Shown: positions 37,392-46,937 of the stretch, piece by piece
Layout: each line of letters starts with the position of its first letter
Numbering within the stretch: the first letter of the stretch is position 1
NCBI GenBank assembly: GCA_016201065.1
Contig: JACQDL010000044.1
Span: 30,189 to 94,188 of the forward strand
Direction of reading: 5' to 3'
Length of the DNA: 64,000 nt
Origin: Actinomycetota bacterium
Lineage (GTDB): Bacteria > Actinomycetota > Actinomycetes > Mycobacteriales > JACQDL01
Program-made: the position numbers and the translations under genes
Notes under the pieces: model-generated
Told to the model about the DNA's origin: nothing
What the model saw: the letters and a program-made list of their open reading frames with translations, nothing else
The model's database searches: none

Positions 37392-38360
37392 TCACCCGGC
37401 GCTGGTCGCCCGCATGTCCCGCCGCAGCTCCGGCGGCAGGGCGAAGACCAGCCGCTCCTGCGCCGTGACGATCTCCGCACCGAGCGGGTACCCGCGCTCC
37501 GCCAGCCAGGCCAGCACCTGGTCGACCAGCACCTCCGGCACGGATGCGCCGCTGGTCAGCCCCACCGTGGACACACCGGTCAGCCAGCTCGGGTCGATCT
37601 CGCTCGCGTCGTCGATCAGGTATGCCGCGCCGGCCCCTGCCTCCAGCGCGACCTCGACCAGGCGGAGCGAGTTCGAGGAGTTCTGCGACCCCACCACCAG
37701 CACCAGGTCACAGCGCACCGCGATCTCCTTCACCGCGCTCTGCCGGTTCTGCGTGGCATAGCAGATGTCATCGCTCGGCGGGTCGGTCAGCGCCGGGAAA
37801 CGAGCGCGCAACGCGGCCACCGTCTCCAGGGTCTCGTCCACGCTCAACGTGGTCTGCGACAGCCAGACCACCCGCTCCGGGTCCCGGACCGCGAGGGCAC
37901 CCACCCCGGCCGGCCCCTCCGCCAGGTGGATCCGGTCCGGCGCCTCACCGGTGGTGCCGACGACCTCCTCGTGGCCAGCGTGCCCGATCAGGAGGATGTC
38001 GAACCCGGCCTCGGCGTACCGGCGTGCCTCCAGGTGCACCTTGGTGACCAGCGGGCAGGTGGCGTCGATCGTGTGCAGGTCGCGGGCCGCGGCCTGCTCG
38101 TGCACCTCGGGAGCGACCCCGTGCGCGGAGAACACCACCACCGCGCCGGCCGGCACCTGCTCGGCCTCCTCCACGAAGACGGCGCCCCGAGCCTCCAGGG
38201 TACGCACCACGTAGGCGTTGTGCACGATCTGCTTGCGGACGTAGACGGGCGCGCCGTGCACCTCCAGCGCCTTCTCCACCGCGACCACCGCGCGGTCCAC
38301 CCCAGCGCAGTAGCCACGTGGCTTGGCGAGCAGGACCCGGCGGGTCGGTGCTGCGGTCAT
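37392..38360 (-). CDS. ispH: 4-hydroxy-3-methylbut-2-enyl diphosphate reductase
   Basis: A protein of 322 residues, an iron-sulfur enzyme that makes IPP and DMAPP in the non-mevalonate pathway. Cluster cysteines are seen in [12 protein letters not shown] (Cys 18), [11 protein letters not shown] and [12 protein letters not shown], and the histidine motifs HNAYVV and [10 protein letters not shown] are present. ATG 38360 is the start; a longer frame to 38477 has no support. The gene is divergent from the acidic hypothetical gene at 38,476, sharing 115 bases. Confidence 0.94.
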   Translation of the reverse strand: MTAAPTRRVLLAKPRGYCAGVDRAVVAVEKALEVHGAPVYVRKQIVHNAYVVRTLEARGAVFVEEAEQVPAGAVVVFSAHGVAPEVHEQAAARDLHTIDATCPLVTKVHLEARRYAEAGFDILLIGHAGHEEVVGTTGEAPDRIHLAEGPAGVGALAVRDPERVVWLSQTTLSVDETLETVAALRARFPALTDPPSDDICYATQNRQSAVKEIAVRCDLVLVVGSQNSSNSLRLVEVALEAGAGAAYLIDDASEIDPSWLTGVSTVGLTSGASVPEVLVDQVLAWLAERGYPLGAEIVTAQERLVFALPPELRRDMRATSAG

Positions 38361-38475
38361 GGCCCGATGGTACGGGCCGACGACGTGACCGCGGGGGGCC
38401 GGTCGGCCACCGGCACGACGCGCCCGTGGCCGGTCGAGGTACCCACACACCGCGGAGTACGGCAGGCTGGTCACC

Positions 38476-38964
<489 letters not shown>

Positions 38965-38967
38965 GTC

Positions 38968-40197
38968 GTGTCCAACCAGACCAGTCCGGAGCGGCCCTGG
39001 CCGGTCCGGATCGTGGCGATGAAGATCGCCGAGTGGGTCAGCCGGCTCGGCGAGGTGTGGGTCGAGGGACAGCTCGCCCAGATCAGCCGCCGACCCGGCA
39101 CGGCAACGGCGTTCCTGGTGCTGCGCGACCCGTCCGCCGACATGTCGATCCCGGTGACCTGCCGGCGGGAGCTGGTGGAGACCGCCCAGCTCACCGAGGG
39201 CAGCCGGGTCGTGCTGCGGGCGCGGCCGGACTTCTACCCGGCCCGGGGCTCGCTGTCGCTGCGGGCCAGCGAGATCAGGCAGCTCGGGGTCGGCGAGCTG
39301 CTCGTCCGGCTGGAACGGCTGAAGCGGATGCTCTCCGCCGAGGGCCTGTTCGAGCCGGCGCGCAAGCAACGGCTTCCCTTCCTGCCCACGGTGGTCGGCC
39401 TGGTCACCGGCCGGGCCAGCGCGGCCGAGCGGGATGTGGTCGACAACGCCAGGCGGCGCTGGCCGGCGGTGCGCTTCCGGGTGGAGAACGTCGCGGTGCA
39501 GGGCGCGCTGGCCGTGCCGCAGGTCGTCGAGGCGCTGCGCCGGCTGGACGCCGACCGGGAGGTCGACGTCATCGTCATCGCCCGGGGCGGCGGGAGCGTG
39601 GAGGATCTGCTGCCGTTCTCCGACGAGACGCTCTGCCGCGCGGTCGCGGCGTGCCTCACCCCGGTGGTGTCGGCGATCGGGCACGAGCCGGACTCACCGC
39701 TGCTCGACCTCGTGGCGGACCTGCGCTGTTCGACCCCCACCGACGCCGGCAAGCGGATCGTCCCCGACGTCGCCGAGCAGCGGGTGGCGATCGACCAGCT
39801 GCGCCGCCGCGCCGTCGGCGCCGTCTCGTCGCTGGTGGCGACCGAGGCCCACCGGCTGGCGGCGATGCGCAGCCGTCCCGCGCTGGCCAGCCCACACACC
39901 CTGGTGAGCTCGCGCAGGTCTGAGGTGGAGGCCCTGCGGGACCGGGCGACCCGGCACCTCCGGCATGCCCTGTCAGCCGCCGCCGACGACGTCGCGCACC
40001 GGCGGGCCCGGGTGGCGGCGCTGAGCCCGGCGGCCACCCTCGGCCGGGGTTATGCGATCGTGCAGCGCGGGGACGGTGTCGTGGTCCGGCGTTCGACCCA
40101 GGTGGCGACCGACGACCGGCTCCGGATCAGGCTCGCCGAGGGCGAGCTCGCAGCCACCGTGGCGGGCAGCCACCCGGAAGGTCAGGAGGATCGGTGA
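38968..40197 (+). CDS. xseA: Exodeoxyribonuclease VII large subunit
   Basis: A protein of 409 residues. The N-terminal OB-fold ([19 protein letters not shown]) is followed by the catalytic core ([21 protein letters not shown] and [20 protein letters not shown]) and a long C-terminal helix region ([17 protein letters not shown]). With XseB it degrades single-stranded DNA in mismatch repair and recombination. The gene starts GTG 38968 and overlaps xseB by four bases (GTGA), so the subunits are produced in step. Confidence 0.93.
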   Translation: MSNQTSPERPWPVRIVAMKIAEWVSRLGEVWVEGQLAQISRRPGTATAFLVLRDPSADMSIPVTCRRELVETAQLTEGSRVVLRARPDFYPARGSLSLRASEIRQLGVGELLVRLERLKRMLSAEGLFEPARKQRLPFLPTVVGLVTGRASAAERDVVDNARRRWPAVRFRVENVAVQGALAVPQVVEALRRLDADREVDVIVIARGGGSVEDLLPFSDETLCRAVAACLTPVVSAIGHEPDSPLLDLVADLRCSTPTDAGKRIVPDVAEQRVAIDQLRRRAVGAVSSLVATEAHRLAAMRSRPALASPHTLVSSRRSEVEALRDRATRHLRHALSAAADDVAHRRARVAALSPAATLGRGYAIVQRGDGVVVRRSTQVATDDRLRIRLAEGELAATVAGSHPEGQEDR

Positions 40198-40409
40198 CCG
40201 CCGAGGACGCTCCGTCGTACGAACGGGCCCGCGACGAGCTGGTCGAGGTGGTACGCCGGCTGGAGGCGGGCGGGCTCACCTTGGAGGAGTCGCTGGCGTT
40301 GTGGGAGCGGGGCGAGGAACTCGCCCGGATCTGCCAGAACTGGCTCGACGGCGCCCAGGCCACGCTCGACGCGGCGCTGCGCGGCCGGGGGACCAACGAG
40401 GCGCCCTGA
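40194..40409 (+). CDS. xseB: Exodeoxyribonuclease VII small subunit
   Basis: A protein of 71 residues with the pattern of the small subunit: [20 protein letters not shown], then [15 protein letters not shown], two helices that wrap the large subunit. GTG 40194 overlaps the xseA stop. It ends in front of a 95-base gap before glpX. Confidence 0.9.
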   Translation: MTAEDAPSYERARDELVEVVRRLEAGGLTLEESLALWERGEELARICQNWLDGAQATLDAALRGRGTNEAP

Positions 40410-40504
40410 GGGGGCGCGGCTGCGCGACCTGGACCGGTCTGTCAGGATCGTGGCAACTCAACGAGGAGTGTGCCCACATCGCAGGCCTGCTCTGGAGGCG
40501 CCCC

Positions 40505-41530
40505 ATGCCAGCACTACCGCCCTACGACCTCGACCGTGAGGCACCGGACCGCAACCTCGCCCTGGACCTCGTCCGGGTCACCGAGGCCGCCGCGATGGCC
40601 GCCGGCCGCTGGGTCGGCCTCGGCGACAAGAACGGCGGCGATCAGGCGGCCGTCGACGCCATGCGCGCCCTGATCGGCACGGTGAGCATGCGGGGTGTGG
40701 TCGTCATCGGCGAGGGCGAGAAGGACGCCGCCCCGATGCTGTTCAACGGCGAGGAGGTCGGCTCCGGTGACGGGCCGGAGTGCGACGTGGCGGTCGACCC
40801 GATCGACGGCACGACGCTGATGAGCAAGAGCATGCCCAATGCCGTCTCGGTGCTCGCGGTGGCCGAGCGCGGCGCCATGTACGACCCGTCGGCCGTCTTC
40901 TACATGGAGAAGCTGGTCACCGGCGCGGAAGCGGCCGACGTGGTGGACATCACAGCGCCCGCCGGGGAGAACGTCCGTCGGGTCGCCAAGGCCAAGGGGT
41001 CCTCGGTCGAGGACGTCACGGTCTGCGTCCTCGACCGGCCGCGCCACGACGACCTCGTGCACGAGATCCGGGCTGCCGGTGCGCGGATCAAGTTCATCAC
41101 CGACGGGGACGTCGCTGGCGCGATCATGGCGGCCCGTGAGGGCACCGGCATCGACCTGCTGCTCGGCATCGGCGGCACGCCGGAGGGCATCATTGCCGCC
41201 TGCGCGATGGCGTGCATGGGCGGCGTGATCCAGGGGAAGCTGTGGCCCCGCAACGATGAGGAGCGCGGCCGCGCCATCGACGCCGGGCACGACCTGGACC
41301 GGGTCCTGCTCACCAACGACCTGGTCAGCGGGAACAACATCTTCTTCTGCGCGACAGGGATCACCGACGGCGAGTTGCTGCGCGGTGTGCGGTACCGCTC
41401 CGGTGGCGCGCAGACCCAGTCAATCGTCATGCGCTCCAAGAGCGGCACGATCCGGCTCATCGACAGCTTCCACTCGCTGACGAAGCTGCGCGCCTACAGC
41501 GCGATCGACTTCGACCGGGGCGGCCGCTGA
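40505..41530 (+). CDS. glpX: Fructose-1,6-bisphosphatase, class II
   Basis: A protein of 341 residues, the usual gluconeogenic bisphosphatase of actinobacteria. Seen: [15 protein letters not shown], the metal site [20 protein letters not shown], and [20 protein letters not shown], plus the C-terminal [20 protein letters not shown] 40505 is six bases after GGAGG (40494-40498). It lies beside xseB and ends 20 bases before a convergent accessory gene. Confidence 0.94.
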   Translation: MPALPPYDLDREAPDRNLALDLVRVTEAAAMAAGRWVGLGDKNGGDQAAVDAMRALIGTVSMRGVVVIGEGEKDAAPMLFNGEEVGSGDGPECDVAVDPIDGTTLMSKSMPNAVSVLAVAERGAMYDPSAVFYMEKLVTGAEAADVVDITAPAGENVRRVAKAKGSSVEDVTVCVLDRPRHDDLVHEIRAAGARIKFITDGDVAGAIMAAREGTGIDLLLGIGGTPEGIIAACAMACMGGVIQGKLWPRNDEERGRAIDAGHDLDRVLLTNDLVSGNNIFFCATGITDGELLRGVRYRSGGAQTQSIVMRSKSGTIRLIDSFHSLTKLRAYSAIDFDRGGR

Positions 41531-41550
41531 CCCCGGCCGGCGGCGTGCCG

Positions 41551-42876
41551 TCACGATTGCTCGGCGAGCTGGTTTGCCACCTGGTGGGCGATGACCAGCC
41601 CCGCGGTACCGAAGTGCTCCGCGACGTCGTCCAGCTCCTCCTGGCTGGCCGGCCCAGGGTCAGCGCCGAGCATGTCGCGGATACCGTCGGCGGGAGCCAG
41701 CAGCTCCGCCGCGAACGCCCGGCCGGCCTGCTGGCTGGTCGAGGTCGCCTTGGTCAGCAGGAACTCTGCAGCTCCCCGCCGGGCACCAACGGTGTGGGAC
41801 ACGCCGGCGTGCCACAGGGCACGAGCCATCCCGAACCTGCGGGACTCCATCCTGGCTGAACCGGCCAGGACGAGGTAGGCCGACTCCGAGTCCCCGATCC
41901 GCCCGCCGGCACCCGTGACACCACGGATCTGGCGCTTTGGAGGCGCAACGGCGGCGACCGGCAGATCCTCCGGAAACCGGTCGGTCGGTGCGAGCTCCAG
42001 CCGACGCCGCAGCTCGCGGGCGACCGCGTATCCCTTCGCCCACGGTCGGGCAGCCCCCTCCACCAGCGGTATTGCGGCTGAGTCGGCGACCATGTCGAGC
42101 CCGAATCGCTGACGTTCGGGCGGCGTGGCGTCCGGTATCCCGCGCAGCGCGGCGGTGACCCAGGCTGCCGCCTCGACGAGGCCATCGGGATACGGCGGCG
42201 CGACGTCAAGGAAATCCGCGCGGACCGTCGCCGGAAGGTCCGCCAGGGCGTCCTCGATCGAACTCGCGAGGTCGACCCCCTCGGAGTAAGGGTCGAGGCC
42301 AAGGCGAGCAGCTGCCTGGCAGAACTCCTGCTCCTCCTGCTCCGCACCCGCGATGCGTGCCCACTCCGATGCGAGCGGGGTGCCCCGGACGCCCGCCTCC
42401 GCGAGCCGATCGAGGACCGCATGCACGACGTCGGCCAGGGCCGCCAGCGCCTCGCCGGAGCCGATGTAGCAGGCGCCATGTTTGACGTACTCGATTGGCT
42501 GGGTGTCGGACGCAGGGAGCGCGTGCCACTCCAGGAAAGTGAACTCGCCCGTCGTCCGAAACTGGAGGTCCGGCCAGCAGAACCCGTCTCCCGCTGAGAA
42601 CATGTTGCGTCGACGGAGCCGCGCCGACGAACGGCCTTCCCGGCCGTCGAAGCTCAGCAGCCACCAGTTGAACGCGATCCATTCCGCAAGCGGGTAGAGC
42701 GGCACGGTGATGGAGGCCCGGTAGCTACGCGTCGCGTGGTCCCGAACGACGGTGACGCAGTCGCCGAGTACCCACGTCTCCAGCCGCGACCACGTCGCGC
42801 GCAGCTCGGGAGCCTTGATCGAGTCGTCCGCTGGCTCCCAATCGAACGTGAAGCGGAGCGGTGACCACTCGCTCAT
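41551..42876 (-). CDS. ImmA/IrrE-like protein lacking HExxH, unknown function
   Basis: A protein of 441 residues. The C-terminal 120 residues match the tail of ImmA/IrrE metallopeptidase-like proteins (GAAEFLLTKATSTSQQAGRA, then FAAELLAPADG and DDVAEHFGTAGLVIAHQV), but the zinc motif HExxH is not present anywhere, so protease activity is unlikely. The N-terminal half, starting WSPLRFTFDWEPAD and containing SITVPLYPLAEWIAFNWWLL, is not recognised. Relatives usually cleave a repressor to switch on mobile elements or stress genes. The gene overlaps the small upstream gene by four bases (ATGA), so they form a unit. Confidence 0.7.
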   Translation of the reverse strand: MSEWSPLRFTFDWEPADDSIKAPELRATWSRLETWVLGDCVTVVRDHATRSYRASITVPLYPLAEWIAFNWWLLSFDGREGRSSARLRRRNMFSAGDGFCWPDLQFRTTGEFTFLEWHALPASDTQPIEYVKHGACYIGSGEALAALADVVHAVLDRLAEAGVRGTPLASEWARIAGAEQEEQEFCQAAARLGLDPYSEGVDLASSIEDALADLPATVRADFLDVAPPYPDGLVEAAAWVTAALRGIPDATPPERQRFGLDMVADSAAIPLVEGAARPWAKGYAVARELRRRLELAPTDRFPEDLPVAAVAPPKRQIRGVTGAGGRIGDSESAYLVLAGSARMESRRFGMARALWHAGVSHTVGARRGAAEFLLTKATSTSQQAGRAFAAELLAPADGIRDMLGADPGPASQEELDDVAEHFGTAGLVIAHQVANQLAEQS

Positions 42877-43253
42877 AGCCCCTCCGGGCGCTCGCGCTCC
42901 AGTATCTCGTACCCCTTATACAAGCCCTGCTCCTGATTCACCAAGCGAGCCTCATATGTGGTGCCATTGTGCTCATACCACACATAGCGGGGAAAATCGC
43001 CCTCCCATGGCGCGCCAGTCTGTCCAGCCTCGATGCCGCTGCGCAACCAACCCGTCAGGACCGAGAAGTTGCCGTGCAGTTTCGGATCACATTTCGTCGC
43101 GTCCGCGCGCGGCTTCGGGGGACCAGCCGGTGAGGGGTAGGTCTTGTGCTCGGCGCTGCCAACGTACACGGCACGGCTGGCCAGCACAGCGAGGTTCACG
43201 TCGGCGGGGCACCAGACCTCGCGGCGGCGCGGGCGGCGGCTCGGAGTACGCAC
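42873..43253 (-). CDS. Small protein coupled to the IrrE-like gene
   Basis: A protein of up to 126 residues of unknown family; the core reads ASRAVYVGSAEHKTYPSPAG and FPRYVWYEHNGTTYEARLVN, with conserved-looking WxE and Y/W positions. It ends overlapping the ATG of the IrrE-like gene. The start is open: GTG 43253 gives REVWCPADVNLAVLASRAVY in frame, while GTG 43199 would overlap the flavin reductase stop. If the flavin reductase frame is repaired, its stop is at 43266 and GTG 43253 lies twelve bases after it, which favours the longer form. Confidence 0.6.
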   Translation of the reverse strand: MRTPSRRPRRREVWCPADVNLAVLASRAVYVGSAEHKTYPSPAGPPKPRADATKCDPKLHGNFSVLTGWLRSGIEAGQTGAPWEGDFPRYVWYEHNGTTYEARLVNQEQGLYKGYEILERERPEGL

Positions 43254-43924
43254 CGATCCAGGGTGTCACACCATTCGGACCACCGGCCGGGGCGTCTGCG
43301 ACCGGAAGCTGTGGCCCAGCTCGGGCCGAGGCCAAAGTAGTGGCGGAAGTTGTAGATGAGCGGGCTCCATGCCGCCGGGTCGACGTGCTGGGTGCCCGGC
43401 ACGACGATCCGAGGGTCGGCGTGCACCCGCAGCACCTGCGCCTCGACGATGGCAAAACCACCAGCAACAGCCGGCTGGATCCGGACGACCCGGGCCTCGA
43501 TCTGGAGCGGGCAGCCCGCCACCCGCGGTGGCCGGACGATATCGGAGGGCTGCGCCCGTAGGCCGGCGGTCTCGAACTTCGCCGGCTCGTACCGGAACGG
43601 CGCGGCCTGGCGGGCCGGGTCGGGTGCCCGCCCGGTGAGCGGTGCCAGCCGCTCCACCGCGGGCCGCTGCGCCGGAGCCGGCAGGTTGATCACCAGGTCG
43701 GGGCGTTCGGCAAGATTGTGGACGGTCTGGCCCTCGGCACCGAGTCCGAGCACGACGGTCTGACCGAGTGCCCACGCGGACGACATGGGTGCCAGGTTGG
43801 TGCTGCCGTCGTCGTTCTCCGTGGCCAGCAGCACGACCGGGGTGCCGAAGTACAGGATGCCGGGCGTGATGATCACGTGGTCGAGCACGGGGCTCGCCCT
43901 GGACGGTGAATCGGCGATGGTCAT
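43196..43924 (-). CDS. Flavin reductase-like (DIM6/NTAB) protein, probably frameshifted near its C-terminus
   Basis: As read, 242 residues from ATG 43924 to 43196. The N-terminal 190 residues fit the FMN-binding split-barrel family: ITPGILYFGTPVVLLATEND, SAWALGQTVVLGLG, DLVINLPAPAQRPAVERLA. At YNFRHYFGLGPSW the frame departs; adding one G near 43322 would give GLGPELGHSFRSQTPRP and a stop at 43266-43268, the usual ending of this family. As read, the tail is Arg/Ala-rich and unlike it. A real or sequencing deletion of one base is the simplest account. It diverges from a broken ArsR-type regulator gene. Confidence 0.75.
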   Translation of the reverse strand: MTIADSPSRASPVLDHVIITPGILYFGTPVVLLATENDDGSTNLAPMSSAWALGQTVVLGLGAEGQTVHNLAERPDLVINLPAPAQRPAVERLAPLTGRAPDPARQAAPFRYEPAKFETAGLRAQPSDIVRPPRVAGCPLQIEARVVRIQPAVAGGFAIVEAQVLRVHADPRIVVPGTQHVDPAAWSPLIYNFRHYFGLGPSWATASGRRRPGRWSEWCDTLDRCVLRAAARAAARSGAPPT

Positions 43925-43982
43925 GCCTGGTGACGGTAGGCCCGGGACGGTTCGGCGCCGGCCGAAGCGTCGGTGCGGAACC

Positions 43983-44557
43983 ATGGCTGCCATGACAGGC
44001 GGAGGCGGCAACAGCAGCCTCGCCGCCCTGGCCGGGTTGCTCGCGGACCGGACGAGGGCGGCCTTCTGTCTCGCCCTCCTCGACGGTCGCGCATCGAGGG
44101 TCTCGCCGCCGCAACACCACCCACACCGCCACCACCACGATCGCTCGCCACGGCCCGCAGGAATCGAGCACTGAGGCACGCGCGCACCTGCTACGACCAG
44201 GTTGCCGGGCAGCTCGGCATGGCGCTCACCGAGGCGATGACCGACCGTGGGTTTCTGGCCTGGGACCGTGGGCTTGCCGTGACCGACGCGGGCGCGAGGT
44301 GGCTGGCCGAGCTCGGGATCGTGGCTGGGTCGCCGTCCGGCACGGGGCGCCCCCCGGTGCGCGCCTGCCTGGACTGGACCGAACGGCGCCCGCACCTCGC
44401 TGGCGCGGTCGGCGCCGCCCTGTGTACCCACGCGCTCCGGTCGGGTTGGATCGTCCGGATCGGGACCGACCGGGCCGTGGCGGTGACCGACGCCGGCCGC
44501 ACCGCGTTCCGGCATCACCTGGGCCTGCCGGAGCGGTTCCTCGGCCCGCCCGGATAG
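43983..44557 (+). pseudogene. Broken ArsR-type regulator gene with its HTH deleted
   Basis: Two frames together resemble an ArsR-family regulator. Frame 1 gives GGGNSSLAALAGLLADRTRA and AFCLALLDGRAS, then drifts. Frame 2 gives ALRHARTCYDQVAGQLGMAL, then LAVTDAGARWLAELGIV and a normal end at 44557. Between them the DNA-binding helices (GELAR...STATEHL type) are missing. So there is a deletion plus a frameshift, and the protein would be inactive. It lies back to back with the flavin reductase gene, whose repressor it may once have encoded. Confidence 0.6.
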
Positions 44558-44569
44558 GACCGGGTCGAG

Positions 44570-44902
44570 CTACGACGCCCGGCGGTCGACATTCGCCCGA
44601 GCGGCGGCCTCGGCAAGGAAGGCCATCACCGCGCTGACCGGCACCATCAGCTCGCCGGTATCGCCTTGCTGGGCAAGCCGCTGTTCCAGCCACTCCCGCA
44701 TCAACGCCGTCGCTCGCATGCCGCGCGCGTCGGCGGCCGTCCGGATCGCATCCATCACCGGCTTCGGTAGCCGTAGTGACGTCGTGATCATCGGTTCTGA
44801 CACGACCGACCCGTCGAGCTCCGCGCGCTCCAGGTCCGCCGACGTGTCCTGGGACTCGTAGAGCGCGGCCAGTCGCTCCACCTCGTCATGGCTCATCGTC
44901 AT
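44570..44902 (-). CDS. BrnA/CopG-like antitoxin
   Basis: A protein of 110 residues. EPMITTSLRLPKPVMDAIRT at about 37-56 and ARGMRATALMREWLEQRLAQ form a ribbon-helix-helix-like DNA-binding unit of the kind seen in BrnA/CopG antitoxins; the N-terminus (DEVERLAALYESQDTSADLE) is the usual toxin-contact helix. ATG 44902 overlaps the toxin stop by four bases (ATGA). It ends beside the broken ArsR gene. Usually the antitoxin represses its own operon. Confidence 0.75.
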   Translation of the reverse strand: MTMSHDEVERLAALYESQDTSADLERAELDGSVVSEPMITTSLRLPKPVMDAIRTAADARGMRATALMREWLEQRLAQQGDTGELMVPVSAVMAFLAEAAARANVDRRAS

Positions 44903-45177
44903 CCTGTCCACCCCACCTTCCGCCGGAACGTCCGTTTCTCCTGGTCAGACATCTCGCGCGCCGTGACGATGAACGCCACGCCATGCCCCTCGTTGACGGT
45001 GACCACCAAGAGGAGCCTGCCGGCGGTGCTGGTTCCGAACACCAGCGTCGTACCGTCACGTCCCTTGGCACACCACCGAGGCCTAGCGAACAGGACATCC
45101 TCGACCTCGCGGGGTGTTACCGCATGTCCGGCAATATGGTCCTCGGACCAGTCCGTCCATCGCACTTCGCCGTACAT
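44899..45177 (-). CDS. BrnT-like toxin of a type II toxin-antitoxin pair
   Basis: A protein of 92 residues. The beginning (VRWTDWSEDHIAGHAVTPRE) and VEDVLFARPRWCAKGRDG, followed by LVFGTSTAGRLLLVVTVNE and ITAREMSDQEKRTFR-like residues, follow the compact RelE-like fold of BrnT toxins, which cleave RNA. The conserved ARxMS...E end is visible. ATG 45177 is chosen over TTG 45183. The promoter looks leaderless, and an inverted repeat directly upstream is a good operator. Confidence 0.75.
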   Translation of the reverse strand: MYGEVRWTDWSEDHIAGHAVTPREVEDVLFARPRWCAKGRDGTTLVFGTSTAGRLLLVVTVNEGHGVAFIVTAREMSDQEKRTFRRKVGWTG

Positions 45178-45182
45178 ACCCA

Positions 45183-45212
45183 ACGACTGTACTGCATTCG
45201 CATTGCAGTCGT
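45183..45212 (-). promoter_or_regulatory. Operator/promoter of the toxin-antitoxin pair
   Basis: ACGACTG (45183-45189) and CAGTCGT (45206-45212) form an inverted repeat; inside, ACTGCA (45191-45196) and TGCAGT (45204-45209) form a second. On the minus strand TACAGT (45192-45187) is a -10-like hexamer about nine bases before the toxin ATG, giving a leaderless message. The site would let the antitoxin repress its own operon. Confidence 0.5.
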
Positions 45213-45340
45213 CGATCTACCGGTAGCCCGCGGGGCGCAGCGGCAGACTCGTGGTTGGCACCACCCGGGGTGCTGTCGGTCGGGGCGGGGATACTGCCGG
45301 GACCGCGGTCGAACTCGACCGCACACGGGAGGGCACCCCG

Positions 45341-45718
45341 ATGTTTCTTGGCCTGCGTACGGTGATCTACCCGGCACCGGACCTCGCGGCGAGCAAGGCA
45401 TGGTTCAGCCGGGCGCTCGACATCGAGCCCTACTTCGACGAGCCGTACTACGTCGGCTTCACCGTCGCCGGCTACGAGCTCGGCCTCGACCCGGGTGGCG
45501 ACCCGGCACTCGGACCGATCACCTTCTGGGGCGTCGCCGACGCCGATCAGGCGCTGGCTCAGCTCCTGGCCGCCGGCGCCACCGCCCGCGGCCAGGTGAG
45601 AGACGTCGGGGACGGCATCCGCGTCGGCACCGTGCTCGAACCCGGCGGCACCGTGCTCGGGTTCATCGAGAACCCACACTTCAGCCTGCCCGACGCCGCC
45701 TCAGGGCAGCCGGGGTAG
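45341..45718 (+). CDS. VOC-family (glyoxalase/dioxygenase-like) protein
   Basis: A protein of 125 residues with the two-beta-alpha-beta-repeat pattern of VOC proteins: FLGLRTVIYPAPDLAASKAW and GTVLEPGGTVLGFIENPHF at its ends. GGGAGGG lies seven bases before ATG 45341. The metal ligands vary in this group; one acidic residue of the second half (IENP) is at the expected place. Substrate unknown. Its last 18 bases overlap the convergent esterase gene. Confidence 0.8.
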   Translation: MFLGLRTVIYPAPDLAASKAWFSRALDIEPYFDEPYYVGFTVAGYELGLDPGGDPALGPITFWGVADADQALAQLLAAGATARGQVRDVGDGIRVGTVLEPGGTVLGFIENPHFSLPDAASGQPG

Positions 45719-46852
45719 CTGCAACGAGGGGGCGAGCGCGACCGGCAGGTAGGCGCAGATCCAGTCGAGCGCCGCCGGCATCGCCACCTGCCACACCCGG
45801 AAGCTGTGGCCGCCCGGGAGGATCGCCGCGTAGCTCGGCAACTGCGGCGCGTGCCGGCGGATCGCCTGGGCCAACGTGCGCTCCTCCCGCACCGCGCCGA
45901 GGTCGCCGGTGGAGGCGACCAGGTACAGCGGAGGCGCGGTGGGGTCGCGGTGGGTGATCCACCACAACGGCGAGTTGCGGTGCACCGCCGCCGTGTTGTG
46001 GCCGTAGAGCCGGATCGTGCCGGGATCCTCGCCAGCAGTGAAGAAACCCGACAGGCTCGCCGCGGCGACGTACCGGTCCGGGTGGTGCAGCCCGAGGTTC
46101 GCGGCGCAGAAACCACCCGTGGAGTAGCCCAAAAGCGCGTACGAGCGACCAGGTAGCACCCGGAAGGTGGAGGCCACATCGGTCGGTACGTCGACGGTGA
46201 GATAGGTCTCGTCCCGCTGGCCGCGCACGGCGTCCACACAGTCGCTGAACGAGCCCTGGTAGATGGTCGGAATCACGCCGAACACGGGCGGGATCCGGCC
46301 GGCGTGGATCTCGGCGTCCAGCAGCGCCGCGATGCCGAGCTGGTCGGCGTAGTTGCGGGCCCTGCCGGGCACGCCGTGGAACATCTCGACCGCCGGCAAC
46401 CGCGCGGTGCTGCCGGCGACGAAGTAGGCGGCCGGGACGTAGAGCAGGCCGCCACGGCTGATCCCGCTGCGCGGCCCACCGAAGACGACATCGAGCAACA
46501 CCCCCCGGTCGGCTCGGGCCGCCCGCACGCCGAGAGCCTGCCAGCCAGGGGTGAGCACGGTGAGCCGCCCCTGCTCCGGACGCAGGCCGAAGGAGTCCGG
46601 CGACTGGTAGGAGTTCGGTGCGCCACCGAGGACGTCGGAGAACGACGGGTAGAAGCCGTAGCTGCGGTTCACCAGGTCGCCGGCCAGGACCGCGCCCATC
46701 GCCATGACCAGCAGCAGGCTGATCCCCCGCCCGACCAGACGCCCGCCGGCCGGCCACCGGGACCAGAGGTACCCGACGCCCAGCAGCAGGGCGGCGGCGG
46801 CCGCCACGAGCAACACGAGAAAGGGGGTGCCGAGCAGGTCCACGACGGGCAT
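45701..46852 (-). CDS. Membrane-anchored esterase, alpha/beta-hydrolase (antigen-85/esterase D type)
   Basis: A protein of 383 residues. Two N-terminal helices (GTPFLVLLVAAAAALLLGVGY and GRGISLLLVMAMGAVLAGDL) anchor it. The catalytic serine is in GYSTGG (with LLGYSTGGFCAANLGL), and the final His in PGGHSFRVW; an Asp candidate is in ASTGDLGAV. The group includes trehalose mycolyltransferases and plain esterases; since this lineage probably lacks mycolic acids, a simple esterase or thioesterase is more likely, which is inference. ATG 46852 fits. Confidence 0.82.
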   Translation of the reverse strand: MPVVDLLGTPFLVLLVAAAAALLLGVGYLWSRWPAGGRLVGRGISLLLVMAMGAVLAGDLVNRSYGFYPSFSDVLGGAPNSYQSPDSFGLRPEQGRLTVLTPGWQALGVRAARADRGVLLDVVFGGPRSGISRGGLLYVPAAYFVAGSTARLPAVEMFHGVPGRARNYADQLGIAALLDAEIHAGRIPPVFGVIPTIYQGSFSDCVDAVRGQRDETYLTVDVPTDVASTFRVLPGRSYALLGYSTGGFCAANLGLHHPDRYVAAASLSGFFTAGEDPGTIRLYGHNTAAVHRNSPLWWITHRDPTAPPLYLVASTGDLGAVREERTLAQAIRRHAPQLPSYAAILPGGHSFRVWQVAMPAALDWICAYLPVALAPSLQLPRLP

Positions 46853-46937
46853 TGTGCGCCGGTGACCGGGACCACGTCACGCGGCCGGTCGGCGGTCATA
46901 GGCTTCGGTGGTACCGACCACCAGGTGAGGAACGCCG

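Noticed and set aside
45701..46852. Mycolyltransferase (antigen 85)
   Set aside because: The fold is related, but nothing else in the window suggests mycolic acids, and the N-terminal double helix anchor is not typical of antigen 85.
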